NCBI GenBank assembly: GCA_016718035.1
Contig: JADKEK010000011.1
Location: 136,433-200,432 of the forward strand
DNA length: 64,000 nt
Origin: Bacteroidota bacterium
Lineage (GTDB): Bacteria > Bacteroidota > Bacteroidia > Chitinophagales > BACL12
Reading direction: 5' to 3'
The position numbers and the translations under genes were made by a program. The notes under the pieces are model-generated. The model saw only the letters and a list, made by a program, of their open reading frames with translations, was not told the DNA's origin and did no database searches. Positions 1 to 9,182 of the stretch are shown piece after piece. Numbering within the stretch: position 1 is the stretch's first letter; each line of letters starts with the position of its first letter.

Positions 1-1323
1 ATCGAGGTTATCAAAGTTGCCAGAACTCATTAATAACAGGTTAGTATTAACAATATTTAGCTTTTGAAGCAACAATAATAGCTGAGCCGAATCATTAACT
101 ACATGCATATCGGTATCATTAAAATAGTGTTGAACTTCGGCAGTGCTGAGATGAGGTAATTTTTTTAGTGTTAATGTATGCGGGTTAAAATATACAATTC
201 GTACATCTGCCTTCTGCATAGTATTATAATATTGATTTATAAAATCTTTATTCAAGCTACTATAGGTATGTAATTCTAAACAAGCCACTAAATTTTTTTC
301 TGGATATTGTTCTTTAACAGCATTTACTGTTGCTTCTACTTTTGAAGGCGCATGCGCAAAATCTCTAAAAATAATATGGTCGTTGTTTTGTTTTAAAATT
401 TCGAGACGTTTTGCAGCACCTTTAAACGATTGCATGGCGGTGTAAAAGTCTGCATCGCTTATTCCCAAAGCATTACAGACTTTTTTAGCACCTTCCATAT
501 TTTGCATATTATGTCTGCCGAAAATGGAAAATGTATATTGATTAGTAGTAGTATTTATTTGAAATTTATGATTATTTAAAACATACTCAGGTGTTTGGTA
601 ACTAATTATGGTGGCAGCTATTTTGCTTTCATTTATCAACGATTGAATATTGGTATCATCGTTAAATACAATTAATGTATCTGATGACTTTGTGCCTTCC
701 ATTAATTGTTTAAACTGATCGGTGTAATTATTAAATGTTGGAAATACATTAAAATGGTCCCACGCAATTCCGCTTATTAAAGTTATTTGCGATTGATAAT
801 GTAAAAACTTAGGTCGTTTATCTAAGGGTGAAGCAAAATATTCATCTCCTTCAATAATCATCAGCGGAGCATCACTAAATTGCACCATTGTTTCAAAACC
901 TGCCAATTGAGCCCCAACCAGGTAATCGAATGCCATTTTGCGTTGCTGAAGCACGTGCATAATCATTGAGGTGATGGTCGTTTTGCCGTGACTGCCACAA
1001 ATGGCAACTCTCGTTTTATGCTTCGATTGTTCGTACACGTATTCCGGAAAACTATACACAGCAAGCCCTAAAGCCTTTGCCTTTAACAATTCCGGATTAT
1101 CTGCCCGCGCATGCATCCCAAGAATAACCGCATCTAATTTATCATGAATTTTCTCTGGAAACCACCCTTTTTCCGCCGGCAAAAGGCCCTGTTTCTGAAG
1201 CCGTGATAACGATGGTTCAAATATTTCGTCATCAGAACCTGTAACCTGATAACCTAGTTGGTGTAACGCCAGCGCGAGATTGTGCATAACCGCCCCGCCA
1301 ATAGCTATTAGATGAATTTGCAT
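1..1323 (-). CDS. mpl: UDP-N-acetylmuramate:tripeptide ligase Mpl (3' end beyond window)
   Basis: An open frame of 441 codons starts at the ATG at 1323 and runs off the left edge, so the C-terminus is missing. The protein begins MQIHLIAIGGAVMHNLA, the N-terminal Rossmann-type domain of Mur ligases. The ATP-binding motif GSHGKTT lies at residues 110-116, and IIEGDEY and the central-domain segments ISGIAWDHFNVFP and FRDFAHAP follow. The short N-terminal domain and the HAP motif fit Mpl, which joins recycled L-Ala-D-Glu-mDAP tripeptide to UDP-MurNAc in the cytoplasm, better than MurC. That choice is by recognition of the family; MurC is the alternative. The gene is divergent from the small lipoprotein at 1477. 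Confidence 0.85.
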   Translation of the reverse strand, partial: MQIHLIAIGGAVMHNLALALHQLGYQVTGSDDEIFEPSLSRLQKQGLLPAEKGWFPEKIHDKLDAVILGMHARADNPELLKAKALGLAVYSFPEYVYEQSKHKTRVAICGSHGKTTITSMIMHVLQQRKMAFDYLVGAQLAGFETMVQFSDAPLMIIEGDEYFASPLDKRPKFLHYQSQITLISGIAWDHFNVFPTFNNYTDQFKQLMEGTKSSDTLIVFNDDTNIQSLINESKIAATIISYQTPEYVLNNHKFQINTTTNQYTFSIFGRHNMQNMEGAKKVCNALGISDADFYTAMQSFKGAAKRLEILKQNNDHIIFRDFAHAPSKVEATVNAVKEQYPEKNLVACLELHTYSSLNKDFINQYYNTMQKADVRIVYFNPHTLTLKKLPHLSTAEVQHYFNDTDMHVVNDSAQLLLLLQKLNIVNTNLLLMSSGNFDNLD

Positions 1324-1476
1324 GCGCCGAAGATATAACAATACGGTTGTTGTTGAGAAAGTGTGAGTGTGGATTGTGGAGTTAAAATATATTTTGCATC
1401 TTTACGTTATTAATAAAGTGAAACACCAAATGAACTGCACACACAGTTAATTTGTTTCAAAGAAATAATTAGTATT

Positions 1477-1626
1477 ATGTTCAAAGCACGTTCAATCACC
1501 AGAGTTTTTATTGCAGCCGGATTAGCTGTTTTATTAACCGTTTCTATTTCTTCTTGCGGCCATAAAGAAGGTTGTCCAAACAAAATCACTGAGGTAGGCG
1601 GAGTAAAAATTACTACCACTACCTGA
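1477..1626 (+). CDS. 49-residue lipoprotein
   Basis: A short open frame encodes a basic N-terminus (MFKARSITR), a hydrophobic stretch (FIAAGLAVLLTVS) and a lipobox ISSCG with the lipidated Cys at residue 27. The predicted mature part is only 23 residues, contains a second Cys and ends in KITTTT. A good rho-independent terminator begins 25 nt after the stop, which supports a real single-gene transcript. The opposite-strand frame over the same DNA has no such features. Function is unknown; small lipoproteins of this kind are common in Bacteroidota and easily missed by gene callers. Confidence 0.7.
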   Translation: MFKARSITRVFIAAGLAVLLTVSISSCGHKEGCPNKITEVGGVKITTTT

Positions 1627-1651
1627 TTTTAGGTAACCGCAAACATATTTC

Positions 1652-1685
1652 GCCTGATCTTTTAACTAAGATCGGGCTTTTTATT
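1652..1685 (+). terminator. Rho-independent terminator after the small lipoprotein
   Basis: GCCTGATCTT (1652-1661) pairs with AAGATCGGGC (1668-1677) with one G-U, followed by a T-rich run. It sits between the convergent ends of the lipoprotein and OsmC genes and may serve both strands. Confidence 0.8.
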
Positions 1686-2093
1686 TTATTGATATTCGAA
1701 GGTAAGCTCTTTAATAATTTCAGTGCTCAAACTCTGAATAACCGGGCACGTTTTACCTGCAATTTCTAATATCTGCTTGTCTTTACCGGTAAGGGTTCCG
1801 GCTGGAATTACCAGCTTGCACCGAATCTCAGCAATACGCCTTGGATTGGATGCCATAACCTTAGTTACTTCAACTGTGGTACCATCAATATTTAATCCGT
1901 GTGTTCTTGCTGCAATACCCATTAATGTAAGCATACAACTCGCCGTTGCTGTAGCAACTAAATCTGTAGGTGAAAATGCTTCCCCTTTACCCTGATTATC
2001 CAATGGAGCATCCGTAATAATGCTAACACCTGAACCTAAATGTGTAGCTGAAGTCCTCAATTCCCCCAAATAACTAACTTTTGATATTAACAT
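1686..2093 (-). CDS. OsmC/Ohr family peroxidase-like protein
   Basis: A 135-residue protein, using the ATG at 2093. An upstream in-frame ATG at 2132 would add 13 residues that do not resemble the family. The two redox cysteines typical of OsmC/Ohr thiol peroxidases are present: C53 in ASCMLTLMG and C116 in GKTCPVIQ. The FSPTDLVATATASC segment is the usual OsmC signature around the first Cys. Family members reduce organic hydroperoxides in the cytoplasm. It is divergent from the gene at 2151, with only 57 nt between the starts, so the promoters overlap. Confidence 0.85.
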   Translation of the reverse strand: MLISKVSYLGELRTSATHLGSGVSIITDAPLDNQGKGEAFSPTDLVATATASCMLTLMGIAARTHGLNIDGTTVEVTKVMASNPRRIAEIRCKLVIPAGTLTGKDKQILEIAGKTCPVIQSLSTEIIKELTFEYQ

Positions 2094-2150
2094 GACAATT
2101 TTTTTTAAAATTAGGCAACTTATATGGGACAAAATTCGTAATATTATCCG

Positions 2151-2960
2151 ATGAAATTAGGTGCACTGTTTGTAGGTATGGTGATTTGCTTTCAAGTGTT
2201 GGCTCAGGATACTGTAGTTGCACCTCAAAGTAAATCTAACCCTATTGTTCTAAACAAAGGCAACAACGCTACTAAACCTTCTGGATTAAGCTATGAACAT
2301 GAGTTTAGTATGGGAGCAAAAGTGACTACCACGGGTTGGGGCATTTTTGGTGATCTTACTAAAGATGTGAATTACGATAAAAAACGCGTAATGTACTTCG
2401 AACTGGCATTTCTTAAAAACCCGAAAGAAACTAAACGCGTTAATGAGTTCACCATCGGGTTTACCCCCCCAAAACCTTTTGTTTATGGGAAACAGAACAC
2501 TTTTTTTAATCTTAAAGCTGCCATCGGTGAAAAACGCTTGATAGGAGAAAAGGCTGAAAAAAGTGGATTTCAAATAAGCGCAAACTACGCAGGAGGTTTT
2601 TCTGCTGGTTTTGTAAAACCTTATTATCTCGAAGCATTAAATACAGATTCAGAAGATGGCAACCTCACCATCCCGATTAGATATTCACCGGAAACAGAAA
2701 GTTTGTTTTTGGATGCTACAAAAATTTATGGCGCTTCAGGTTTTAGTGCCGGATTTAATGAAATTTCATTTGTACCCGGCTTGTTTGGCAAGGCAGGATT
2801 AAATTTTGATTGGGCAACCTACGACGATTTTGTTAAATCTGCCGAAACCGGCATTGGCGCTGAGTTATATCTGAAAGAAATTCCTATTATGATTCAGGAA
2901 AACAACAAGCCGCTTTTTGTTTATTTATACCTAAGTTTGCAGTTCGGAAAGAAGTGGTAA
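2151..2960 (+). CDS. Secreted or outer-membrane protein, function unknown
   Basis: 269 residues with a clear Sec signal (MKLGALFVGMVICFQVLAQ, cleavage after LAQ). The rest has alternating hydrophobic/aromatic stretches such as FVYLYLSLQFGKKW at the very end, which resembles the last strand of an outer-membrane beta-barrel. No enzyme motif is seen. It lies 15 nt upstream of lipA on the same strand and may be co-transcribed with it, although no functional link is evident. A barrel protein is the best structural guess. Confidence 0.65.
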   Translation: MKLGALFVGMVICFQVLAQDTVVAPQSKSNPIVLNKGNNATKPSGLSYEHEFSMGAKVTTTGWGIFGDLTKDVNYDKKRVMYFELAFLKNPKETKRVNEFTIGFTPPKPFVYGKQNTFFNLKAAIGEKRLIGEKAEKSGFQISANYAGGFSAGFVKPYYLEALNTDSEDGNLTIPIRYSPETESLFLDATKIYGASGFSAGFNEISFVPGLFGKAGLNFDWATYDDFVKSAETGIGAELYLKEIPIMIQENNKPLFVYLYLSLQFGKKW

Positions 2961-2975
2961 AAATTACGTAAAACA

Positions 2976-3848
2976 ATGATTGAATTACCGGTTGCAGATG
3001 CTCACGAAAGGCTGAGAAAACCAAAATGGCTTAAAGTAAAATTGCCCACCGGCGAAAACTACCGGAATGTTCGGCAAATAGTTGATGAATTTAAACTTCA
3101 TACCATTTGTGAAAGCGGAAATTGCCCAAATATGGGCGAGTGTTGGGGCGAAGGAACAGCTACTTTCATGATTTTAGGTAATGTGTGCACCCGCTCCTGT
3201 TCCTTTTGTGCCGTTGCAACAGGTCGGCCTACAGAGCTCGATACAGAAGAACCATTCAGGGTAGCGGAAGCCATCAAATTAATGAAAGTAAAACATGCCG
3301 TAATTACCAGCGTTAACCGCGATGAACTTGCCGACCGAGGCGCGTCCATTTGGCATGATACCGTGGCTGCAATTAAAAATCTATCCCCGACAACAACTAT
3401 AGAAACACTTATTCCTGATGTAAAAGCAAACTGGGACGCACTTATCACCATGATTTCTCCAGGTCAGGAAGTTGTTTCACATAACATGGAAACCGTTAAG
3501 CGATTATACCGTTTGGTTAGACCACAGGCTAAATATGAACGCAGTCTAGAACAAATCCAGCGAACAAAAGCATACGGTAAACGCACTAAATCAGGTGTTA
3601 TGCTTGGCTTGGGCGAAACACAAGATGAAGTTTATGCTATTATGGACGATTTACTTACTCACGGATGCGAAATACTAACATTAGGCCAATACCTGCAGCC
3701 AACAAAAATGCATCTAGAAGTAAAAGAATTTGTCACGCCGGAAATGTTTGAACATTATCGCGAAATAGGCATTAATAAAGGGTTCTTGTATGTTGAAAGT
3801 GGACCACTCGTAAGGTCGTCTTACCATGCTGAACGCCATGTGTTTTGA
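2976..3848 (+). CDS. lipA: Lipoyl synthase
   Basis: 290 residues, the normal family length. The auxiliary iron-sulfur cluster cysteines are C45, C50 and C56 (CESGNCPNMGEC), and the radical-SAM cysteines are C71, C75 and C78 (CTRSCSFC). The C-terminal GPLVRSSYHAE contains the conserved RSSY serine that ligates the auxiliary cluster. The enzyme inserts two sulfurs into protein-bound octanoyl groups to make lipoyl cofactors for 2-oxoacid dehydrogenases and the glycine cleavage system. No lipB is seen next to it. Confidence 0.97.
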   Translation: MIELPVADAHERLRKPKWLKVKLPTGENYRNVRQIVDEFKLHTICESGNCPNMGECWGEGTATFMILGNVCTRSCSFCAVATGRPTELDTEEPFRVAEAIKLMKVKHAVITSVNRDELADRGASIWHDTVAAIKNLSPTTTIETLIPDVKANWDALITMISPGQEVVSHNMETVKRLYRLVRPQAKYERSLEQIQRTKAYGKRTKSGVMLGLGETQDEVYAIMDDLLTHGCEILTLGQYLQPTKMHLEVKEFVTPEMFEHYREIGINKGFLYVESGPLVRSSYHAERHVF

Positions 3849-3947
3849 CATGTAAAGTCAATCAATAAATGTAATTAGTTGGTCATAAATATTTACTTGT
3901 TAATTAGTCTTAATATTTTTTTATAGTTTTACCCAAAATAGCGTTTC

Positions 3948-4250
3948 ATGAAAAGGAATTTTACGATTTTCAGTCTCTCATTTATTTGTTTGGTAATGTT
4001 ATCATTACTGGTGGTAAGTAGCTTTGGAAAACAAGAGTCTACTGCTTTCAATAGTGATACAGTTAAAGGTTTGCATGACCGTGCAGAAAGAAAACACGCT
4101 CGTGTTGAAGGTTACCGCACCTGGCTAAACAGTATGAAGGCTAACCCTACAACAGGAAAAGTGGAAATGGCAGATGTTTTTGCTGCCCGTGAACAAATGA
4201 AAGAATATTTTCAACAGGCAGTAGTGGTGAGCGCGGTGGCTCAACATTAA
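3948..4250 (+). CDS. N-terminal part of a frameshifted secreted propeller protein
   Basis: The 100-residue open frame starts MKRNFTIFSLSFICLVMLSLLVVSSFG, a signal peptide, followed by a charged segment with HARVEGYRTWLNSMKANP. It ends in an out-of-frame tail (VVVSAVAQH). Adding one T to the T run at 4208-4211 would continue the frame as EYFSTGSSGERGG and then straight into the gene at 4253. The two frames are therefore one original gene of roughly 995 codons. The -1 shift may be a real mutation or an assembly indel. Confidence 0.75.
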   Translation: MKRNFTIFSLSFICLVMLSLLVVSSFGKQESTAFNSDTVKGLHDRAERKHARVEGYRTWLNSMKANPTTGKVEMADVFAAREQMKEYFQQAVVVSAVAQH

Positions 4251-4252
4251 AT

Positions 4253-6937
4253 TTGGCTTGGGAAACTATGGGACCAACAAACGTTGGTGGACGTACACGA
4301 ATTATATTACTTGATAAAAATAATCCCGATAGAATGTATGCCGGCGGCGCAAGCGGCGGGTTATTTTACTCTAATAACGGCGGTTTGGAATGGTTCCCGC
4401 ACCCGCAAAATGCAGAATTTAGCTCTTTGCTGATTTGTGCAATGGATCAGGCTGCAAATGGTGATATCTATTTCGGAACCGGTGAATATTGGGCCGATTA
4501 TTTTGATGGCTCGTTTGGTAGTTATACCCACGGATTTGTTGGAGATGGCGTATTCAAAGCACCTGCTGTGACTGGTGACGAAATACCTACATTTGCTCAA
4601 TTATCAGCTACAGTGCCAACTCCTGCTGATTTAGGTAGCACATCTGGCGTGGCTTGGGCTTACGTAAACAGAATTGCTTGTAGTCCACTCGATGCAAATA
4701 TCGTTGTCGCTGCAACCAATACCGGTTTGAAAATTTCTAAAGACGGCGGTAACTCTTGGGAAAACTGCGAAGGCGGAGGCAGCCCTCTTAGCAGCGTTTC
4801 AGATGATGCAAAATTCGATAACCAAGGTTATTTACACGCTATTTCTTCCAGCTTAAGAAAATATTATCGTTCAACTACCACTGCAGACCCTGCAGTTTTA
4901 GATGAACTTGGAACAGGATTGCCAGTAGGAAGCACTCGTCGCGTTTTAGCCATTGCTCCTTCTGATAACAATTATGTATATATCTATTCAGCTAAATCAG
5001 GAACTTATGGATGTCAGGGTGTATTTCAATCAACTGACATGGGGGTAAACTTTGCCCAAATAACTGAAGAAGCAAGCGAATTTTTTAACCCAAATGGAAC
5101 CGGTGCAAACACTACCTGGAATATGTGTATTGCTGTTAAACCGGACGATCCACAACGCATTTATATTGGTGGTCAAATTCAAGCTTGGACTTGGAATGGC
5201 ATAGGTGGCAGTTGGACTGCAATGACCAGCTCAGGATATCCGGCTTGGTATCCAAAATACATCCATGCGGATCAGCATTTTATTACTTTCCACCCGGAAA
5301 ACCCTGAAATCATGTATTATGGTTCAGATGGTGGTGTTTCAAGATCTTTAAATGCATCATCACTATATCCTGATTTCGCAACGCTCAATAAAGGCTTGAA
5401 TTTCTATCAAGCTAATGGTGTCGCAATTGGAATTGAAGGTGAAGCAATGGGTGGTTCTCAAGATAACGGAACTCAATATGTAAATTTCGACCTTAACTCT
5501 GAATTGCAATCAGTTGAGGTATTAGGTGGAGATGGTGGTAAAACTGAAATCTCTCATATTCGTCCTGAATATTTATTCGGAACATTCTTCTCAATTACTG
5601 CAAATGGAAATGGCGCTGCATTGCGTCGTTCAGTAAATGAAGGCTCATCAATGGCTGCTATTTACGATTGTAATATCGATGGTGGAACATCAAATTGTAC
5701 GCAAGACGGACTTGCTGATGGCGGTACCGACTTCGTGACACCTTTTGTATTATGGGAAAATTATGATTTATTCAAAACATTTGAATCTGTATTAACAGGA
5801 GGCTCTGTAGAATATCCTGCCGGTAGCGGCGACTTTTATGAAATTGGTGATGAAGTTAATTATCTGGGAAGAGATATTACTTTATCTGCTACTTCATTAT
5901 ATGAATCTAGATTATATCAGGCTGTTAAAACCAATCTTTGGGTTACCACAGGAGCGTTATTCAATTCAACTGAAGCTCCTTCATGGTTCAAAATATTACC
6001 TTCAACCTCTGGAACTATTAGTGCAATTGAATATGATAATTCAGGAGATGTAGTTTATGTTGGAACTGAAAATGGCAGATTATATCGAGTAAGTGGCTTG
6101 TTGACTGCAAACTTTGAATATGTTGATGTTGATGGCAATCCTGAAACAGCTGGTGTGTTTAATGCAGCTACTGCAGGTATCACATCTTTTACCTATGCAA
6201 ACATTTTCCCTGGAAAAATTACCGGTATCAGCATCAATCGCAATAACCCTGATGAAGTTGCAATTTCAATTGGTGGTTATGGTGTTGACCAAAACGTTTG
6301 GATTACAGACAATTGCTTAGATGGCGATGCAGCGACTTTTGAATGTGTTGCAGATGGCGGTTCACTTCCAAATATTCCAGTTTACGACATTCTTATGTTG
6401 TCATCTGATAACGATAAATTACTTATTGCAACTGAGTTTGGAATATGGAGTTATTCAATTTCAAGTGGATCTCCTTGGACTTTAGAAAATGGCTTTGTTG
6501 TTGGAGAAATTGGCCCAGGCTTCGTTCCAGTGTTTGAAGTTCGTGAAGATTGGGTGCGCGCTAAGGACTGTCTAGGTATTTATGTTGGAACACATGGTAA
6601 CGGGTTTTACCGAGCTACTAATTTGGCAAACGCCGAATGTGACTTCACAACAGTTAGTTCTGGTCCAATTCAGGAAGAAATTATTGCAGGTATAACGTTA
6701 GCACCTAATCCGGCTGATATTTATACAAATGCTAATATTATCCTGAATGAAGCTGCTCTTGTAGAAATTTCAATAGTTAACCTGTCTGGTGCTACTGTTA
6801 AAAACTATGGCGCAACTAACTATCCATCAGGTGTTCAAAATATCAACCTCGACGTTCGCGACTTAACTCCGGGAACCTATCTGGTGGTGTTTGAAATCAA
6901 TGGAGTGCTTAACAGCAAACGTTTAGTAGTTATTTAA
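4253..6937 (+). CDS. C-terminal part of the same secreted propeller protein, with T9SS sorting domain
   Basis: The frame is open from about 4193, and the TTG at 4253 is unlikely to be a true start. The protein opens with AWETMGPTNVGGRTRI and contains repeated sortilin/BNR-like propeller segments, such as DRMYAGGASGGLFYSNNGG and NVGGRTR. The last ~80 residues form a T9SS type A sorting domain: ITLAPNPADIY, VEISIVNLSGATV, LTPGTYLVVFEINGV. Such proteins are exported by Sec and then by T9SS to the cell surface or medium. It is followed by a strong terminator. Its intended N-terminus with the signal peptide is the piece at 3948. As assembled, this part lacks a signal peptide and would not be secreted. 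Confidence 0.8.
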   Translation: MAWETMGPTNVGGRTRIILLDKNNPDRMYAGGASGGLFYSNNGGLEWFPHPQNAEFSSLLICAMDQAANGDIYFGTGEYWADYFDGSFGSYTHGFVGDGVFKAPAVTGDEIPTFAQLSATVPTPADLGSTSGVAWAYVNRIACSPLDANIVVAATNTGLKISKDGGNSWENCEGGGSPLSSVSDDAKFDNQGYLHAISSSLRKYYRSTTTADPAVLDELGTGLPVGSTRRVLAIAPSDNNYVYIYSAKSGTYGCQGVFQSTDMGVNFAQITEEASEFFNPNGTGANTTWNMCIAVKPDDPQRIYIGGQIQAWTWNGIGGSWTAMTSSGYPAWYPKYIHADQHFITFHPENPEIMYYGSDGGVSRSLNASSLYPDFATLNKGLNFYQANGVAIGIEGEAMGGSQDNGTQYVNFDLNSELQSVEVLGGDGGKTEISHIRPEYLFGTFFSITANGNGAALRRSVNEGSSMAAIYDCNIDGGTSNCTQDGLADGGTDFVTPFVLWENYDLFKTFESVLTGGSVEYPAGSGDFYEIGDEVNYLGRDITLSATSLYESRLYQAVKTNLWVTTGALFNSTEAPSWFKILPSTSGTISAIEYDNSGDVVYVGTENGRLYRVSGLLTANFEYVDVDGNPETAGVFNAATAGITSFTYANIFPGKITGISINRNNPDEVAISIGGYGVDQNVWITDNCLDGDAATFECVADGGSLPNIPVYDILMLSSDNDKLLIATEFGIWSYSISSGSPWTLENGFVVGEIGPGFVPVFEVREDWVRAKDCLGIYVGTHGNGFYRATNLANAECDFTTVSSGPIQEEIIAGITLAPNPADIYTNANIILNEAALVEISIVNLSGATVKNYGATNYPSGVQNINLDVRDLTPGTYLVVFEINGVLNSKRLVVI

Positions 6938-6960
6938 TTAAACAGCTATCACAATATTTC

Positions 6961-6991
6961 AAGGCTCCTTCAACCCGAAGGAGCCTTTTTT
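6961..6991 (+). terminator. Rho-independent terminator
   Basis: AAGGCTCCTTC (6961-6971) pairs perfectly with GAAGGAGCCTT (6977-6987) across a 5-nt loop, followed by a run of T. It lies 24 nt after the stop of the T9SS propeller gene. Confidence 0.9.
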
Positions 6992-6994
6992 CAT

Positions 6995-7442
6995 AGCTAG
7001 AAGTTCCAACCGGCTAGGCTATACATAGATGCGCTTTTGGTAGTAAAGTAATTGATTAGTTATTAAGGATATCCATCCCGAATTTAGAGGTTTGGATAAT
7101 TTAAGTTTCATTAATTCAGGTCGCAACTTGGCTGCAACTGGTTTAGCGGTCCACAATTCAAATACCAATAACCTGGTAACTGGTCCAGTGTTATTAAGTC
7201 TTGCAGCGTTTAAAATGCCTTTATCTGATTGTTTAATCATCGATTTCAGGCCAATTCAGGTTATAATATCTTGTTATTTGAGACTGATTTTCTAGGTTTG
7301 TTGATCTAAACCATTACTCTGATAAGTATAACCCCGCTCAATCGTGATTAGGTGGCAGAATTGGTTCCAAACAATTGATTTTGTTGAACTATACAATGGC
7401 ATCAAACAATCAGAACTTTCGCATCTGGTAACTATCAAAAAC
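6995..7442. other. Long intergenic stretch without a supported gene
   Basis: About 450 bases between two convergent transcription units, each closed by its own terminator. Two opposite-strand open frames of about 70 codons overlap here (7019-7240 and 7092-7295). Neither has a signal peptide, family motif or good start context, and they shadow each other. I see no repeat, RNA or promoter. It could be eroded coding DNA. Confidence 0.5.
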
Positions 7443-7474
7443 AAAAAAGCCCCCCAAATGGGAGGCTTTTAAAA
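7443..7474 (-). terminator. Rho-independent terminator for the minus-strand T9SS gene
   Basis: Read on the minus strand, AAAAGCCTCCC pairs with GGGGGGCTTTT and is followed by T residues. It lies just beyond the stop codon at 7492. Confidence 0.85.
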
Positions 7475-7491
7475 TGTTATAATGTATATAA

Positions 7492-7851
7492 TTATTCTAC
7501 AACAAAATTGCGAATAGTAGCTTGATTTCCACTAGCAACGCGAACCATATAAACCCCAGCTGCTAAGCCGCTGATATCAATGGCATTTGAATAATTTGTA
7601 ATTACACCGGTAGTGATTGTTTCAATAACCTGACCAGACATATTTACTATTGAAATCTGAGCATCTTGGGCACTACCAAACTCTAATGAGATGTTTAATA
7701 CATCATCAGCAGGGTTAGGGAATAAACTCAAAGCACTTAAATTTTCAATTTCCTCAATTGCAGTACAATAATCAACAGATACGTTTTTGCAATAATCGTA
7801 AGCTTGTCCACCGTAATCTACGGCTAAACATACGGTATAAGTGCCGGAATT
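7492..7851 (-). CDS. C-terminal part of a frameshifted PKD/T9SS protein
   Basis: This frame encodes NSGTYTVCLAVDYGG, the end of a PKD-type domain, then a linker and a T9SS type A sorting domain: LSLFPNPADDVLNISL, AQISIVNMSGQVI, LAAGVYMVRVASG. An internal ATG at 7731 exists, but the coding signal continues upstream of it to the shift point near 7852-7854. There it should join the frame of the gene at 7824-9083. The fragment has no signal peptide of its own. Confidence 0.75.
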   Translation of the reverse strand, partial: NSGTYTVCLAVDYGGQAYDYCKNVSVDYCTAIEEIENLSALSLFPNPADDVLNISLEFGSAQDAQISIVNMSGQVIETITTGVITNYSNAIDISGLAAGVYMVRVASGNQATIRNFVVE

Positions 7852-9083
7852 AAATAAGTATGATTTGGGTTACGCTCGAAACTAACGTTACCATCACCAA
7901 ATTCCCAATAATAGGTAGCATCGTCAGGAACTGCAGCAAAGTTGGATAAATCCTGGAAGTTTTTATTTAAACTGATACAAGGTGAAGGTGTTGAGCTAAG
8001 GAAATTCACACCTTTAGGAGCTACATACCAATCTACATACCCTTGTTCGAAGGCAAATACATCAGTATAAGCATAAGTGCTGATATAATAGCCATTCCAA
8101 GCACCTGGAGAAAGATCATAACGCACTTCTGTGCTCGCAAAACCATTGTGGTTTTCAGAGTATTCAGACCATGAAGCAGGCGTACTTTCTAAGATTTCTT
8201 CATTACATAATAACCAGAAACGGTTTAATGGATTGCTGATAGCCAGCGGAGGGTCAGAAAAATCTAATAATGTATCGCCTAAGCTATAAGGCTGCCCCGG
8301 AACAAATTGGAATGCTATTCCAAGGTAATGATCAGGAGAATTTTTATTGATAGTATAATCGATAGCCATTTGCTTGAAAGCAACATTCTCACTAGCAGTG
8401 TCGGCATCGCCTAATAGAAAAGTGTATTCAGTAACAGTTCCGTTAGGTTTATTACCTGCAGAAGAATATTTTGATAGGATTACACTAATATCGGTGCCTT
8501 CATCAAAATCACCGTTGCCATCATTGTCAAAGTAGAGGTTTTCTACATAACAGTTTGAATTTGGCGCTAAAAGGTAAACTTTTAAAGTGTCGGTATAACC
8601 GGTATTAACACGGTCATATAAGTAATAAAAACGCACAGAGTCGATGTCGAATGCATGATCGTCGTTAAACCAATCTTTTGCATCACCAATAACTGTGTAG
8701 TTATCGTCAACGAAATCGGAAACGAAATTAGAAATCGGGTCAAACATATGCACGTAGCCATGTCCATACCAGTAGAAGTCTTCACCAGTACCTGTAACAA
8801 CATAACCTGAAGAGTCTGGCCACAATGGAAGTGCAGCAAGGTTTTCAAGTGCCCAAGCATTAAATGCATAATCTACAGCATCAGAGTAATTTAACCAATA
8901 GTAGGTTAACGCTCTGTCGCCCTGATCGGCAGTTTGTTTTAATACGTCGCTTTTAGTTATGTTTTTAGCATCACGAATCTGCTCAGAGCCTTGTAAAACT
9001 GAACTTTGATAATTAAGAGGAGCTTGTGCATGCAAAGCTGTAACAATTATCAAACAGACAATAAGTAAAAAATTTTTTTTCAT
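7824..9083 (-). CDS. N-terminal part of a frameshifted secreted PKD-domain protein
   Basis: Starts MKKNFLLIVCLIIVTALHAQ, a clear Sec signal. The 419-residue frame has an aromatic- and Asp-rich globular region. Then comes a PKD domain (YYWEFGDGNVSFERNPNHTY), cut off by the out-of-frame ending LIPALIPYV. Restoring one base in the short A run at 7852-7854 (T on the coding strand) gives HTYFNSGTYTVCL, the expected end of the PKD domain, and reaches the T9SS tail at 7492. The intact protein would be about 530 residues. A Bacteroidota -7 element lies upstream at 9118-9125. Confidence 0.75.
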   Translation of the reverse strand: MKKNFLLIVCLIIVTALHAQAPLNYQSSVLQGSEQIRDAKNITKSDVLKQTADQGDRALTYYWLNYSDAVDYAFNAWALENLAALPLWPDSSGYVVTGTGEDFYWYGHGYVHMFDPISNFVSDFVDDNYTVIGDAKDWFNDDHAFDIDSVRFYYLYDRVNTGYTDTLKVYLLAPNSNCYVENLYFDNDGNGDFDEGTDISVILSKYSSAGNKPNGTVTEYTFLLGDADTASENVAFKQMAIDYTINKNSPDHYLGIAFQFVPGQPYSLGDTLLDFSDPPLAISNPLNRFWLLCNEEILESTPASWSEYSENHNGFASTEVRYDLSPGAWNGYYISTYAYTDVFAFEQGYVDWYVAPKGVNFLSSTPSPCISLNKNFQDLSNFAAVPDDATYYWEFGDGNVSFERNPNHTYLIPALIPYV

Positions 9084-9117
9084 AGCTGTTCTTTTGTTGA
9101 ATTGTTTATTTTATCTA

Positions 9118-9125
9118 CAAATATA
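9118..9125 (-). promoter_or_regulatory. -7 promoter element
   Basis: Reads TATATTTG on the minus strand, an exact match to the Bacteroidota TAnnTTTG element, 35 nt upstream of the ATG at 9083. No convincing -33 TTTG at ideal spacing was found. Confidence 0.6.
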
Positions 9126-9182
9126 GTTATTTATGACGGGAATTGGTCATATAATTGCAAGTTAACGTAGTTTGGGTTGAGT

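Noticed and set aside
4193..4253. Programmed -1 ribosomal frameshift
   Set aside because: No clear slippery heptamer in the correct frame and no downstream structure were seen; a simple one-base indel explains it.
7019..7295. Two overlapping opposite-strand open frames of 73 and 67 codons
   Set aside because: No signal peptide, motif, promoter or start support; they shadow each other in an otherwise empty region.
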